Source: a gamma proteobacterium HTCC2207 (GTDB lineage Bacteria > Pseudomonadota > Gammaproteobacteria > Pseudomonadales > Porticoccaceae). Taken from it: DNA of 64,000 bases. Both the position numbers and the translations under genes were made by a program. How positions within the stretch are numbered: position 1 is the first letter of the stretch; each line of letters begins with the position of its first letter. This document shows, piece by piece, positions 39,689-49,777 of this stretch. The DNA lies in assembly GCA_905182855.1 (NCBI GenBank), contig CAJJDA010000009.1:1-64000 (forward strand), given 5' to 3'. The notes under the pieces were generated by a model. It was not told where the DNA came from. It made no database searches and saw only the letters and a program-made list of their open reading frames with translations.

Positions 39689-40552
39689 CTAACGGTTTTT
39701 AATTGCCGCTAACCTTGAGCGTAAATTTAACATGCTGTCGGAAAATGCTAACCCGATCAACAGCGCACCTGTGGTGGGACTAAAAACGATCAGCCCGAAA
39801 TACATTAACACTAGCCACTGACCACCTAACTGCAATGTCTTCACCACATGGTGAATCAATGCCACCCCTGACAAAAGCAGCGGAATGGCTGCTAACTGTG
39901 CCCAGGGCCGGTATTCAGTCGGCAGGTAAAATCCTGCCACTACAGCAATCAGCACCATCACGGCCAGCTGATTGCTTAATCTTAAGCTGTGGAATTCTTC
40001 TTGAAAACCACCTGGGTTAAACAGCAGAGACTGCCACCATCTAGATAGCATCAGACTCACAACGGCACTGAGCGCCAAAACCCACGCTACTAGCCCCAAA
40101 ATAAACTGCGGCACCGGAACTAGGACTTGTCTCTCCGATGTTGGCTCGACAACCAATTTGGCAATAACCTCGCCAATTTCAGCTACCAATAACTCAACAT
40201 CATCAGCTAACGCGAAACCTAGCCCGATTGATATGAATCCACCAACAATAACGCAAGTCAAAATGGTCCAAGACCAGGAAGCACTCCAGGTCAGCACATT
40301 CGCTGAGACCACCATCATAAACAATGACGCAACCGACACAGCAGTCAAAAGAGGAGAACTATCACTGATATAAAGCGTTACTATCAATGGCAGAACAGCC
40401 CAAAGTGCTACGAGTAGACCCTCAACACTTCCTTTGCGCAGCGTGACCAGACCTATAGTTGCCGGACTGACAAAGGGAAATAGATTCCCCAGCAGACCCA
40501 CAGCACAGGCTTGGGCTCTCCCGCGCATAATAAACTCCGCTAGGGCACGCAA
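39689..40552 (-). CDS. Multi-helix membrane protein, DUF2232/YybS-like
   Basis: A 287-residue inner-membrane protein with about eight helices. I read it as the YybS-like DUF2232 family, which is often encoded between rpsR and rplI in gammaproteobacteria. N-terminal small-residue helices (LLGNLFPFVSPATIGLVTLRKG) and a C-terminal pair with DSMLNLRSRLA are the notable parts. The function is unknown. It lies 15 bases after rpsR and so is co-transcribed with ribosomal genes. Confidence 0.75.
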   Translation of the reverse strand: MRALAEFIMRGRAQACAVGLLGNLFPFVSPATIGLVTLRKGSVEGLLVALWAVLPLIVTLYISDSSPLLTAVSVASLFMMVVSANVLTWSASWSWTILTCVIVGGFISIGLGFALADDVELLVAEIGEVIAKLVVEPTSERQVLVPVPQFILGLVAWVLALSAVVSLMLSRWWQSLLFNPGGFQEEFHSLRLSNQLAVMVLIAVVAGFYLPTEYRPWAQLAAIPLLLSGVALIHHVVKTLQLGGQWLVLMYFGLIVFSPTTGALLIGLAFSDSMLNLRSRLAAIKNR

Positions 40553-40567
40553 ACGCTATTCCTAAAG

Positions 40568-40795
40568 TTACTTGTGGCTGTCTGTGTATGGTAGCAACGC
40601 AATGTAACGCGCGCGCTTAATAGCTTCAGACAGTTCACGCTGATAACCCGCTTTGGTACCAGTGATACGGCTCGGAACAATCTTGCCGCTCTCAGACACA
40701 TAACCTTTTAGGGTATCTAAATCTTTGTAGTCAATTTCAGTGGCGCCTTCGGCGGTGAAACGACAAAACTTTCTACGACGTACAAACTTAGCCAT
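40568..40795 (-). CDS. rpsR: Ribosomal protein S18
   Basis: A 75-residue small-subunit protein: [21 protein letters not shown], then [19 protein letters not shown] and the closing [13 protein letters not shown]. It pairs with S6 in the platform. The start is two bases after the rpsF stop. RimI, which would acetylate it, is encoded elsewhere in this window. Confidence 0.97.
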   Translation of the reverse strand: MAKFVRRRKFCRFTAEGATEIDYKDLDTLKGYVSESGKIVPSRITGTKAGYQRELSEAIKRARYIALLPYTDSHK

Positions 40796-40797
40796 AA

Positions 40798-41274
40798 TTA
40801 TTCTCCTTTATCCGCTTCTTCAGCAGGCGCTTCTTCAGCGATGGGGGCTTCTTCAGCAGGAGCAGCAGCGGCATCAGCTAAAGCTTTAGCTTCATCGGCC
40901 TTAGCCTTAGCTGCGTTGCGACGCTCACGAGCTTCTTTGTCAGCCTTGTCAGCATTTTCCAACTTCATGATGGGTGATTCACCCGTCACAGCGGTATCAC
41001 GACGAATAACCATGCTACGCAAAACAGCATCGTTGTAGCGGAAAGTGTCATTTAGCTCATCAAGAACTTCTTGACCACATTCTATGTTCATCAGGATGTA
41101 GTGGGCTTTATGGATTTTATTGATGGGGTATGCCAACTGACGGCGTCCCCAGTCTTCTGAACGATGGACTGCTCCATTACCGGCCTTAACCGATGCAGTG
41201 TAACGTTCAACCATACTTGAAACTTGCTCGCTCTGGTCGGGATGGACCAAGAACACTATTTCGTAGTGACGCAT
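40798..41274 (-). CDS. rpsF: Ribosomal protein S6
   Basis: A 158-residue S6: [39 protein letters not shown] and the [14 protein letters not shown] strand. The C-terminal approximately 45 residues are an Ala/Glu/Lys-rich tail longer than the core of E. coli S6 (which also ends in Glu residues added by RimK). First gene of the cluster, with AGGAG before the start and a leader that can pair with that site. Confidence 0.97.
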   Translation of the reverse strand: MRHYEIVFLVHPDQSEQVSSMVERYTASVKAGNGAVHRSEDWGRRQLAYPINKIHKAHYILMNIECGQEVLDELNDTFRYNDAVLRSMVIRRDTAVTGESPIMKLENADKADKEARERRNAAKAKADEAKALADAAAAPAEEAPIAEEAPAEEADKGE

Positions 41275-41345
41275 TGTATCTCCTTGTGGATTATAAATGT
41301 CTCCCGATCGGCCATTTAGCCTTAACGATGAGACAAGGAGTGTCT
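41275..41345 (-). promoter_or_regulatory. rpsF mRNA leader, probable S6:S18-type autoregulatory element
   Basis: In the minus-strand leader CTCCTTGT (41340-41333) is fully complementary to ACAAGGAG (41287-41280), which contains the rpsF ribosome-binding site. An overlapping alternative pairs TGTCTC (41335-41330) with GAGACA (41303-41298). Between them lies GGCCGATCGG containing CCG, a feature of the known S6:S18-binding leader in bacteria. Autoregulation is inferred. Confidence 0.5.
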
Positions 41346-41391
41346 AAGTTGTATTGAACAAAAAACCTACTTAGACGCTTAGTGGCGCGAG

Positions 41392-41420
41392 ATTATAGTG
41401 AGTTGCAACCTCAGTTGCAA
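41392..41420 (-). promoter_or_regulatory. sigma70 promoter of the rpsF operon with tandem repeats
   Basis: The minus strand has TTGCAA (41420-41415), a 17-base spacer and a perfect TATAAT (41397-41392). The -35 and spacer contain a direct repeat of AGTTGCAACC (41401-41410 and 41413-41422 on the plus strand), each holding the palindrome GTTGCAAC, twelve bases apart. Confidence 0.7.
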
Positions 41421-41452
41421 CCAGCTTTACAGAAAGATTTTGCAGTAAAACC

Positions 41453-42043
41453 TCAGGGCTCTCTAGGCGGGAAGACTTCTCCGCGAAGACTAAAAACAGA
41501 CCGGACATCGCTGCGCGGGTGTCGCAATATCAAAGTGATAGCAATCTCCTCCAGGGCGACCAGTACGTGGAAAAAAATAACAATCCTAAAGAACCGGTCA
41601 TCACCCCCTAATATCAGCAGGTAATAAGCTGGCGCGAACAGTAAGGCTGCGGCCTTAGCTGCCAATGTGTGATAGCTTGGATACTCGCCAAGTTTGCTCA
41701 GCGCTAGTGCAACCGGCAATGTGAATGAAAGCGCTGCTGCTAACAAATATCTCGCCTGAGCGTTAAACACCTCAGGCCAAAGCCAATAAATACCGAGAAT
41801 CATACTGGCATAGGTGAATAGGTCGCCACAGCTATCAAGCCTGGCACCAAACTCGCTGGTCTGATCAAGTCTGCGCGCCAAATATCCGTCCAGTACATCA
41901 GTGACCAACGAGATAGCCAAAATCTGCAGGAAGGCGTCAGCTTTTCCGGCCACAGCAAAACTCAACAACACCGGTGCTAGGCTCAATCTGAGCAGGCTCA
42001 GCATGTTAGGTATCGAAAAAATATTGCATTTCGTATTATTCAT
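41453..42043 (-). CDS. CDP-alcohol phosphatidyltransferase family protein
   Basis: A 196-residue membrane enzyme with about six helices. The catalytic motif is complete: D-x2-D-G-x2-A-R-x8-G-x3-D-x3-D, within DVLDGYLARRLD and EFGARLDSCGD. The start IPNMLSLLRLSLAPVLL resembles PgsA-like phosphatidylglycerophosphate synthases, but the acceptor alcohol cannot be determined. It stands alone between rlmB and the rpsF promoter. Confidence 0.85.
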   Translation of the reverse strand: MNNTKCNIFSIPNMLSLLRLSLAPVLLSFAVAGKADAFLQILAISLVTDVLDGYLARRLDQTSEFGARLDSCGDLFTYASMILGIYWLWPEVFNAQARYLLAAALSFTLPVALALSKLGEYPSYHTLAAKAAALLFAPAYYLLILGGDDRFFRIVIFFHVLVALEEIAITLILRHPRSDVRSVFSLRGEVFPPREP

Positions 42044-42141
42044 TTGTCAATTCCTTTGATATGACTTCTAATAATCTACCGACAATCCTAGTCGCTAGTT
42101 CAAACAAGATTCAATAATAAAACGCCTTTACCGCGCAACGG

Positions 42142-42876
42142 TCAACTGATGGTGCGCTGCCGAACCACCTCATAGAGGCAGATGCCAGTTGCCACCGACA
42201 CATTTAAGCTGCTCACCCCTCCCAGCCATCGGTAATTTAACTAAAAAATCACATTGCTTCTGGGTTAACTGACGCATGCCCGCACCCTCGGCGCCCATGA
42301 CTAATACCATTGGGCCCTTCAAATCTATATCGTAGATCAATTGCTCAGCGTCACCTGTAGTGCCGACAACCCAGGCCCCCTGCTGCTGTAATTTTTCCAA
42401 CGTCCGAGTTAGGTTAGTCACCATCACTAGCGGCATGGTTTCCGCTGCGCCACAGGCAACTTTGGACACTACCGGCGTTAGACCCACAGAATTATCTTTG
42501 GGCACAATCACCGCCTGCACACCCGCACCATCGGCCGCGCGCAAGCAGGCGCCCAAATTATGTGGATCAGTGACGCCATCCAGCATCAAAAAGAAGGCGT
42601 CCCGCCCCTCTCTTCGGCCAGCTTTAACAGAAAGGACTCATCATAGGTTTCCCCGGGACTGCACAGCGCCATGACACCCTGATGTCGACCCTCAGCCTTA
42701 CCATCGAGTTGCTTGACCGTCGCCCATTGAAGCGCCACCCCGTGTTGCTCAGCGAGTTTGTGAATCTTTTGTAAACGATCATCCAGCCGCCCACGCTGCA
42801 CATAAAGTTCTTTCACCCTTTGCGGTGCCGACTTCAGCATGGTGTGCACTGCATGAATACCATAAATCCAATCCAC
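42142..42876 (-). CDS. rlmB: 23S rRNA (guanosine-2'-O)-methyltransferase RlmB (two frameshifts)
   Basis: A SpoU-family knotted methyltransferase that modifies G2251 of 23S rRNA. The N-terminal substrate domain starts [14 protein letters not shown]. The catalytic domain has [19 protein letters not shown] and [13 protein letters not shown]; the last motif, [13 protein letters not shown], lies in another frame at 42150-42210. Breaks map to four-C runs at 42605-42608 (one base missing) and 42216-42219 (one base extra). Correcting both gives 244 residues ending at 42142, the normal length. Likely sequencing errors. Confidence 0.88.
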
Positions 42877-43014
42877 TAACCTCTCCTCCCTACTATATTA
42901 AGTGTCTTTGACAACAATCGCTGATTGCGCATTGTACTGGCTTTGGGCAAAATCGGAGTATGATTAATTTGTTGATCATCTCTGTACCCACTGCCAACGG
43001 CTAGCTAAAACCTT

Positions 43015-43518
43015 ATGACTGAACTAACTATCCCCGACGAACTGCCCACGGCCGGTCTACGGCGTCGATTAGCGGCGCTAATCTATGATACGTTTTTGCT
43101 CTTTGCCCTCACCCTTGCCTATGGCACCCTGCTCTTAATTATCAAAATTCTCATTAAGACTCTAGTCAATAGCGATGGTCTTTTAGAGGACATTCAGCTG
43201 CCAGCAATACTGCAGTGGCTGAGCTTTTTCGGCTGGCTTTTAGTGCTGGGAGGATACTTCTTTATCTGCTGGCGCAAACAGGGTCAGACACTGGGTATGA
43301 AAGCTTGGCGAATCAGGCTACAACAGTCAAATGGACCATCAAACGCCAATGGCACGCTAGTGACGGCGGAACAATGCATCAAACGGAGCCTTATAGCTCC
43401 ACTGGCATTAGCTCTATGTGGCATAGGTTATCTTTGGATCTTGTTGCCTTCGGCCAGAGGTTGTCTGCATGACATTGTTACTGGCACTGAGGTCGTATTG
43501 CTGCCAAAAGACACGTAA
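43015..43518 (+). CDS. RDD family membrane protein
   Basis: A 167-residue inner-membrane protein with the RDD signature: GLRRRLAALIYDTFLLFAL (Arg, then Asp in the first helix) and later GQTLGMKAWRIRL. Three helices are evident. The family's role is uncertain; some members affect sodium/proton exchange. It precedes glpK by about 30 bases on the same strand. Confidence 0.87.
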   Translation: MTELTIPDELPTAGLRRRLAALIYDTFLLFALTLAYGTLLLIIKILIKTLVNSDGLLEDIQLPAILQWLSFFGWLLVLGGYFFICWRKQGQTLGMKAWRIRLQQSNGPSNANGTLVTAEQCIKRSLIAPLALALCGIGYLWILLPSARGCLHDIVTGTEVVLLPKDT

Positions 43519-43547
43519 ATAAAAAGTAACGGTACGGGAATGAGTTT

Positions 43548-45032
43548 ATGACGGCTAAATATATTCTTGCCATGGATCAAGGCACAACATCATCCAGAGC
43601 TATTATTTTTGATCCGAGTTATAGCGTTGTGGCTTTAGCGCAAGAAGAATTCCAACAGCACTTTCCCCATTCTGGCTGGGTTGAACACAGCCCCGCGGAT
43701 ATCTGGCGGACCACCCTCAACACGGCTAAGACCGCCATCACTAAAGCGGGCATTAGCCCAAAACAAATTTCGGCTATCGGTATAACTAATCAGCGAGAAA
43801 CCACCTTAATCTGGGATCGAAAGACTGGCGAACCAGTCTATAACGCCATTGTTTGGCAGGATCGGCGCACTGCTGAGTATTGCAATGGACTTAAGAGTCA
43901 GGGTCATGAGCCCAGCATTACTAAAAAAACGGGCCTACTACTAGACCCCTATTTTTCAGCGTCCAAACTGGCTTGGATACTAGATAATGTCGACGGCGCT
44001 CGGGCGAGAGCCGAAGCTGGCGAACTCGCTTTTGGTACCGTGGACACCTGGCTTTTATGGAACCTTACCGAGGGCGCATCTCACGCCACCGACGCAACCA
44101 ACGCCTCCAGAACGATGCTCTACAACATCCATCTCGGAGAATGGGATGCAGAGTTACTGACGCTCTTCAATATTCCCTCTAACCTGCTACCAACAGTTAA
44201 AGACTGCGCTGCGGATTTTGGCCATAGCAGCTTGTTGGGCGCCATCATCCCCATTCTAGGTATCGCTGGAGATCAACAGGCCGCCACCTTGGGGCAGGCC
44301 TGCTTTAACCCTGGAATGATGAAATCTACCTACGGTACCGGCTGCTTTGCGCTGCTCAATACTGGTGACACGCCAGTCAACTCAAGCAATAGGTTGCTCA
44401 CCACCATCGCCTATCAACTAGATGGCAAACCCACCTATGCACTCGAAGGCTCAATTTTCATTGCGGGTGCCGCGGTACAGTGGTTGCGTGATGGACTCGG
44501 TATTATCGACTCAGCTAAGCAATCCGGTGAGCTTGCCGCGACGGCGGATGACAATCAGCAGGTCTACATGATCCCGGCGTTTACTGGCCTCGGCGCGCCC
44601 TGGTGGGACCCCGATGCACGTGGCGCATTAATTGGTCTGACCCGCGGCACCGGCCCGGCGGAACTTTCGCGCGCTGCGCTGGAGTCGGTGTGCTACCAGA
44701 CATTAGACCTGTTGAACGCCATGCAATCAGACTGGAATCAGGTGGCAGACACCGTATTGCGTGTCGACGGCGGCATGGTCGCCAGCGACTGGACTATGCA
44801 GCGATTGGCGGATATTTTACAATCACCGATAGATCGACCGGTCATAGCCGAAACCACGGCATTGGGTGCGGCCTGGCTGGCCGGTTCAAGAGCCGGCATC
44901 TGGTCAGATCAGGCTGGGTTTGCCGAGCGCTGGCAATTAGACCGGCAGTTTTCGCCAAAAATGTCTGCGCAGGAGCGAGCCTATAGAGTCGCAGGTTGGG
45001 ATCAGGCCATTCGGCGTATTTTAACCGTCTGA
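43548..45032 (+). CDS. glpK: Glycerol kinase
   Basis: A 494-residue FGGY-family kinase forming glycerol-3-phosphate. [14 protein letters not shown] (phosphate loop), [23 protein letters not shown] and the FGGY-like [16 protein letters not shown] and [15 protein letters not shown] blocks are all clear. No glycerol facilitator or glycerol-3-phosphate dehydrogenase is adjacent, so it may be fed by diffusion or phospholipid turnover. Confidence 0.95.
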   Translation: MTAKYILAMDQGTTSSRAIIFDPSYSVVALAQEEFQQHFPHSGWVEHSPADIWRTTLNTAKTAITKAGISPKQISAIGITNQRETTLIWDRKTGEPVYNAIVWQDRRTAEYCNGLKSQGHEPSITKKTGLLLDPYFSASKLAWILDNVDGARARAEAGELAFGTVDTWLLWNLTEGASHATDATNASRTMLYNIHLGEWDAELLTLFNIPSNLLPTVKDCAADFGHSSLLGAIIPILGIAGDQQAATLGQACFNPGMMKSTYGTGCFALLNTGDTPVNSSNRLLTTIAYQLDGKPTYALEGSIFIAGAAVQWLRDGLGIIDSAKQSGELAATADDNQQVYMIPAFTGLGAPWWDPDARGALIGLTRGTGPAELSRAALESVCYQTLDLLNAMQSDWNQVADTVLRVDGGMVASDWTMQRLADILQSPIDRPVIAETTALGAAWLAGSRAGIWSDQAGFAERWQLDRQFSPKMSAQERAYRVAGWDQAIRRILTV

Positions 45033-45092
45033 TCTTAGAAATTACCCCGTCCTTAGTAGCCAGGATTGTTTGAACTAAATCAGGAAAAACTA

Positions 45093-45980
45093 ATGATAAA
45101 CCCGAGGATTAAAAAAATGCTCATGAAAATTATGGCTCTAAGCCTGATATTAACAGCATGCGTTCAGCAGGAGGATAGCGTCAGCACAATCCCCGCGGCG
45201 CCAGACTCTGCTATAACGGAAAGCAATGAAGATCTAATAAAGCTTTACACCTTCGACTGCGGCACCATTGCTGTGTCCGATTTCGACCTGTTCTCATCCG
45301 CTGGCGACTATGCAGAACAGGCGGGGAGCCTTGCCAGTACCTGCTACCTAATCCGGCACCCAGTAGGTGACCTTATATGGGATCTGGGCTTACCTCTAGC
45401 TACAGTTGGCGAACCCCCACAGGTCAATGGTATTTTCACTTTGTCACTAAAACGATCATTAGCCGATCAGCTCGCAGTCTTAGATATGACCCCTGCTGAT
45501 ATAGAGTTTATGGCAATATCTCACAGCCATTTTGACCATACCGGCCAGATCGCTTTATTCCCCGATGCTCATTGGCTAGTCAACGATAATGAATTTGACC
45601 ATATGTTCAGCAGCGACGAGAATAACAAACAAAATCTCGCTTTCGCAGACCTAGAGACTGTAAAGTATAGCGGCGACCACGATGTCTTTGGTGATGGTTC
45701 AGTCAATATCTTGGCGATGCCGGGACATACGCCGGGACATAGCGCATTGCAGGTTAATCTAACCGGGGCCGGGACGGTTCTGCTAACCGGCGACCTCTAT
45801 CACCGCCAAGAGAGCCGTGATCTGCAGCGCGTGCCGCGTTTTAACACTGACGAGGCCCAGACGAGGGCCTCCATGACGGCCTTTGAAGCATTCGCAACAG
45901 CTTCCGATGCCAGAGTTATTATCCAACATTCACAAGCGGATATTGCCGACCTACCTAAACCACCCGAATTTCTGCACTAG
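45093..45980 (+). CDS. Metallo-beta-lactamase-fold hydrolase, probable lipoprotein
   Basis: About 296 residues. The N-terminus has a lipoprotein-like signal (MALSLILTACVQQ), placing it in the periplasm. The metal site is complete: HSHFDHTGQ, the later His in MPGHTPGHSALQV, bridging Asp in LTGDLYH and the last His in IIQHSQAD. The pattern resembles the N-acyl-homoserine lactonase (AiiA/AttM) branch, but the substrate is unproven. I chose the ATG at 45093 because AGGAA lies just ahead; an upstream start adds nine residues. Confidence 0.85.
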   Translation: MINPRIKKMLMKIMALSLILTACVQQEDSVSTIPAAPDSAITESNEDLIKLYTFDCGTIAVSDFDLFSSAGDYAEQAGSLASTCYLIRHPVGDLIWDLGLPLATVGEPPQVNGIFTLSLKRSLADQLAVLDMTPADIEFMAISHSHFDHTGQIALFPDAHWLVNDNEFDHMFSSDENNKQNLAFADLETVKYSGDHDVFGDGSVNILAMPGHTPGHSALQVNLTGAGTVLLTGDLYHRQESRDLQRVPRFNTDEAQTRASMTAFEAFATASDARVIIQHSQADIADLPKPPEFLH

Positions 45981-46051
45981 CGCTGCCGACCCATTGCAGT
46001 CTGGTAGCGAAACACCAATTTCGTTGCCAAGACTCCATTGGGTAACCACCA

Positions 46052-47119
46052 TTATCCGCTGCGTTTTAATAGGTATAATCCGATACCTGCGCAAAGCAGT
46101 ATCGGCAGTAATACCGCTAGGAATACCGGAAACCCATACACAATACTGAAGGGCCCGAGCATATCTTGAAGTATTTTAAAGCTAATACCCAGCACCACTC
46201 CTACAAACACCCTTAGGCCCATAGTGGAATCTCGCAACGGGCCAAAAACAAACGAAATGCCAATTAGCACCAGCGCCACAATAACTAGCGGTTGCAGTAC
46301 CTTACGCCAAAAGGCTAGCTCGTAGCTCGCCACATCGGCATTCTGCTGCTCTAAAAATTCGATATAACGCTGTAAACTTGATATCGATAGCGCGTCTGGA
46401 GTCAAAATGTTGAGCTGTAATACGTCCGGTGTTAGCTCACTCATCCATCGCCTTGTAAGCTGCTTATCAACCATTGTCTGATTATCCGTAAACCGAGTAA
46501 TTGATACATTTTCCTCGACCCAGTAACCGTCAAACGCATTAAACGTTGCTCGAGTAGAAAAACTGGCCTCACGCAAACTTTTATCATCAGCAAACTGATA
46601 CCGACTCACACCAAATAATACGCCGCCAGGGAAAACTACGTTTATGTGGATAAAGGAACTGCCATCTCGAGCCCAAATCCCCGCAGTCGAATCCTGAGCT
46701 GATTCTCCATTGCGTAAATAATCACGTCTGCCCTCGGCCAACTGGTCCAGATAGGGCGAGAAAAACTCTCCTATAATCGTACTCATGACAATAAACAGCA
46801 GACAGGCTTTGATAACAAAATAGACAATTTTCAGCAGAGAAACCCCCGCCGCTCGCATCACGATTACTTCACTATTATTGGCCAACATACCCAAACCAAA
46901 AAGGCAGCCAATCAAAGACGCGAACGGAATGAATTCATAAATGGCCGATGGCAGTTTCGTCAGCATATAAACTAGCACGTCAGAAAAATGATAGTTGGCT
47001 TGAATAGCGCCGATCTCATCGAGCAGAACCGAGATTATATCCAGCCCCACCACGACCAGCAGTGCAATCAAGATAGAGCCAAATACTGTGCCGCCGATAT
47101 ACCGTGAGAGCCGAGTCAA
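46052..47119 (-). CDS. lptG: LPS export permease LptG
   Basis: A 355-residue inner-membrane subunit of the LptB2FG transporter that extracts lipopolysaccharide. Three N-terminal helices, a periplasmic beta-jellyroll (about residues 130-260) and three C-terminal helices. Typical segments: LPSAIYEFIPFASLIGCLFGLGMLANNSEVIVMRAAGVS (the coupling helix region, partly quoted as NNSEVIVMRAAG) and FGPLRDSTMGLRVFVGV. It starts with TTG overlapping the lptF stop (TTGA), showing coupled translation. Confidence 0.94.
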   Translation of the reverse strand: MTRLSRYIGGTVFGSILIALLVVVGLDIISVLLDEIGAIQANYHFSDVLVYMLTKLPSAIYEFIPFASLIGCLFGLGMLANNSEVIVMRAAGVSLLKIVYFVIKACLLFIVMSTIIGEFFSPYLDQLAEGRRDYLRNGESAQDSTAGIWARDGSSFIHINVVFPGGVLFGVSRYQFADDKSLREASFSTRATFNAFDGYWVEENVSITRFTDNQTMVDKQLTRRWMSELTPDVLQLNILTPDALSISSLQRYIEFLEQQNADVASYELAFWRKVLQPLVIVALVLIGISFVFGPLRDSTMGLRVFVGVVLGISFKILQDMLGPFSIVYGFPVFLAVLLPILLCAGIGLYLLKRSG

Positions 47120-48223
47120 GACTGCGCCCCCAGAGTAGACGATGCCACTTTCTTTGGTCTACCTGTGCGCAATAACGCAAGCCCGATACTCATGAAGAGA
47201 AGATGCACGGGCAGCAGCGTCACGGTGATGGGCAGGGCGCCAGATTCTAGCGAACCGCGCAGTGCATTCAGCGCAACCATATAAATAAAGTACAGTAAAA
47301 TAGCCGGTAGCAAACGGCCGAATCGACCCTGTCGTGGATTCGTTCTGCTCAGAGGTATCGCCAATAGTGCTGCGACAAAGACCATAAGAGGCAACGACAA
47401 CCTCCATTGCAGCGCTGCCTGTAACTTAGGGTCGTCGGACGCTAAAAGCTCAGAGGTGGCGATAGCACTAGATGCTGCATCGCCAATAATCGGCGCACGA
47501 CTTTCCATTCTCGAGCCAAATTCTTTGAAGTGCGTAATTTGGTATTGGTGAGTTCCCGGCACACCTTCAACGCGATACCCCTGATCTAGCACTAAAAAGC
47601 TCTCACTCTGATCGGCACTCTTGTACTGCACGCCTGATTCCGCACGTATCAATACCAATCGACTGTTATTGGTTGTCTGCGAGCCTTTGGTCAGGGCCAG
47701 AAAAACATTATCAAGCGTCTGTGTCTCTGCAACATCCTCGACATAGGTAATACCCTTGCCTGAGCCCAGGGAATAAAACTTATTAGGTAGCAGCTTATCT
47801 AACACCGTCTTTTGCTTTTGCTCCACCATAGATCAATTCCGACTTCGCCATCTGAGACGGCGACACTGAAAGACTGAGCCAGCCCACGGTGACGGCCAGA
47901 AAAGCGGCAATAATTAGGGTGTAGCCGAGCAATTTATTCTCAGAAATGCCGCAGGCTTTTAGTACGCTCATTTCATTATCGATATACATACGGCCAAAAG
48001 ACAACAGAACAGCAACGAAAAAAGCCAATGGTAGCGTCAACTCCAGAATACCGGGGATACGATAAGCAATCACTGTAAAAATGACCTCCGCGTCTAAACT
48101 ACCATCAATGGCATTGGCTAAATATTTCACAAAGCGACCGCTGACTAAAATCATCAGCAGCACAAGACAGACAGCAAAGGTGACCGATAGAATTTCACGG
48201 CAGAGGTAACGAAAAATAATCAA
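47116..48223 (-). CDS. lptF: LPS export permease LptF (one frameshift)
   Basis: Partner of LptG in LPS export. The first frame gives the N-terminal helices and coupling segment MYIDNEMSVLKACGIS up to SQMAKSELI. The second resumes with MVEQKQKTVLDKLLPN and runs through the periplasmic domain to NPRQGRFGRLLPAILLY. The break is at about 47830, where one extra base (or two missing) occurs; the span is 1108 bases, one over a multiple of three. Corrected length about 368 residues, normal. LptF is essential in E. coli, so an error in the sequence is likely. Confidence 0.88.
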
Positions 48224-48315
48224 AGTATTAGGCTTGCTGCTATTGGGCGTGGTTGCACAGAATGGTATCCTTCACGGGTCGTTTCACTTATATATCAATC
48301 AAAAATGGACTTAAT

Positions 48316-49773
48316 ATGTATTTTACTGCATCTTCCGCTAACCTGTTAAACATTAAAGCAGATTCTCTCATTGTCGCGACCGGCTCACAACTACAAAACA
48401 GCGCAAAAGACCTCGATGCCAGTCTTGATGGCGCAATAACGTCGTTGATTAAAGCAGGCGATTTTAAAGGTAAGGCGGGCGAAACACTCATAATCTATAT
48501 TCCTGTAGGCACAGGCAAGCGCATTATTTTAGTCGGTACCGAAGGCGCAACGACTGCTCAACAACAAATCAGAGTGACCCATGCTGGCGCCACCGCGCTT
48601 CTAAAAACGCCCTCGATCAAAGCGGTCTGGGTTGGAGAAGGCCTCGCCGATGATACCGAATGGCAGGCCGGCATTGTCGCCCGCTGTATGCAATCTGTCA
48701 GTTATAGGTATGATAGCGGCAGGAAAATACCGGCGCAAACACTGAAAACCCTGACCTACTGGGTCGCAGCCAAAGGCAGTGTCAGTGCGGCAAACAAAGG
48801 TCTAAACTATGGCGCAGCCGTAGGCAAAGGGATGAATGCAGCGCGGCAACTGGGTAATATGCCCGCCAATTTATGCACACCGACCTATCTCGCAGAACAT
48901 GCCAAAGCGCTCACCAAAGGGCAAGCTAAGTTCACCACCAGCGTATTAAACGAAGCCCAGATGGCCAAACTAAAGATGGGTTCACTGCTGTCTGTCAGCG
49001 CCGGTTCAGATGAGCCAGGTAAATTGATCGTGATTAAATACCAGGGTGCTAAAGCTACAGCCAAGCCAGTTGTGCTCGTGGGTAAAGCGGTTACCTTTGA
49101 CTCGGGCGGCATCAGCCTCAAGCCCGGTGGCGGTATGGACGAAATGAAATATGATATGTGCGGAGGCGCGTCAGTAATGGGCGTGATGCATGCTCTTATC
49201 GAAACGCAGTTGCCAATCAATGTCGTGGCAATTATTCCGGCCGTGGAAAATATGCCCAACGGCAATGCAACCAAACCCGGCGACGTGGTAACCAGCATGT
49301 CTGGACAGACTATCGAAGTATTAAATACAGACGCCGAAGGACGCTTGATTCTCTGTGATGCACTGACCTATGCCGATCGCTTTAAGCCAGACACCGTGAT
49401 TGATATTGCCACCTTGACCGGAGCGGTAATTGGCGCGCTAGGAAAAGAGACCGCCGGACTGCTATCTAATAATGATGAATTGGCGACGGACCTACTCAGC
49501 AGTGGCCTTCGCAGCGGCGATCGCGCATGGCGCCTGCCGCTGTATGAAGAGTATGACCAGTTACTCAAAAGCAACTTTGCCGACATCGCTAACATTGGTG
49601 GCCCACAGGCTGGCACTATTACTGCTGCTTGCTTTCTTGGACGTTTTACCAAGAAATATAAATGGGCGCATCTGGATGTTGCGGGCACTGCCTGGCTCTC
49701 AGGTGCACAAAAGGGCTCTACCGGACGCCCTGTTCCAATCCTGATGGATTATCTGCGTAGTAAGGCGAAGTAG
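48316..49773 (+). CDS. pepA: Leucyl aminopeptidase
   Basis: A 485-residue M17 cytosolic aminopeptidase that also binds DNA in E. coli. The catalytic domain holds the zinc ligands in GKAVTFDSGGISLKPGGGMDEMKYDM and NTDAEGRLILCDAL. The ATG at 48316 gives the expected MYFTASSANLLNIKADSLIV start; an in-frame upstream ATG at 48253 adds 21 unconserved residues. It diverges from lptF and is followed by holC, as in many gammaproteobacteria. Confidence 0.95.
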   Translation: MYFTASSANLLNIKADSLIVATGSQLQNSAKDLDASLDGAITSLIKAGDFKGKAGETLIIYIPVGTGKRIILVGTEGATTAQQQIRVTHAGATALLKTPSIKAVWVGEGLADDTEWQAGIVARCMQSVSYRYDSGRKIPAQTLKTLTYWVAAKGSVSAANKGLNYGAAVGKGMNAARQLGNMPANLCTPTYLAEHAKALTKGQAKFTTSVLNEAQMAKLKMGSLLSVSAGSDEPGKLIVIKYQGAKATAKPVVLVGKAVTFDSGGISLKPGGGMDEMKYDMCGGASVMGVMHALIETQLPINVVAIIPAVENMPNGNATKPGDVVTSMSGQTIEVLNTDAEGRLILCDALTYADRFKPDTVIDIATLTGAVIGALGKETAGLLSNNDELATDLLSSGLRSGDRAWRLPLYEEYDQLLKSNFADIANIGGPQAGTITAACFLGRFTKKYKWAHLDVAGTAWLSGAQKGSTGRPVPILMDYLRSKAK

Positions 49774-49777
49774 AATA

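Noticed and set aside
42877-43014. Possible tRNA or rnr remnant beside rlmB
   Set aside because: Only about 140 bases with no cloverleaf and no similarity to rnr; the usual rnr-rlmB linkage is not kept in this window.
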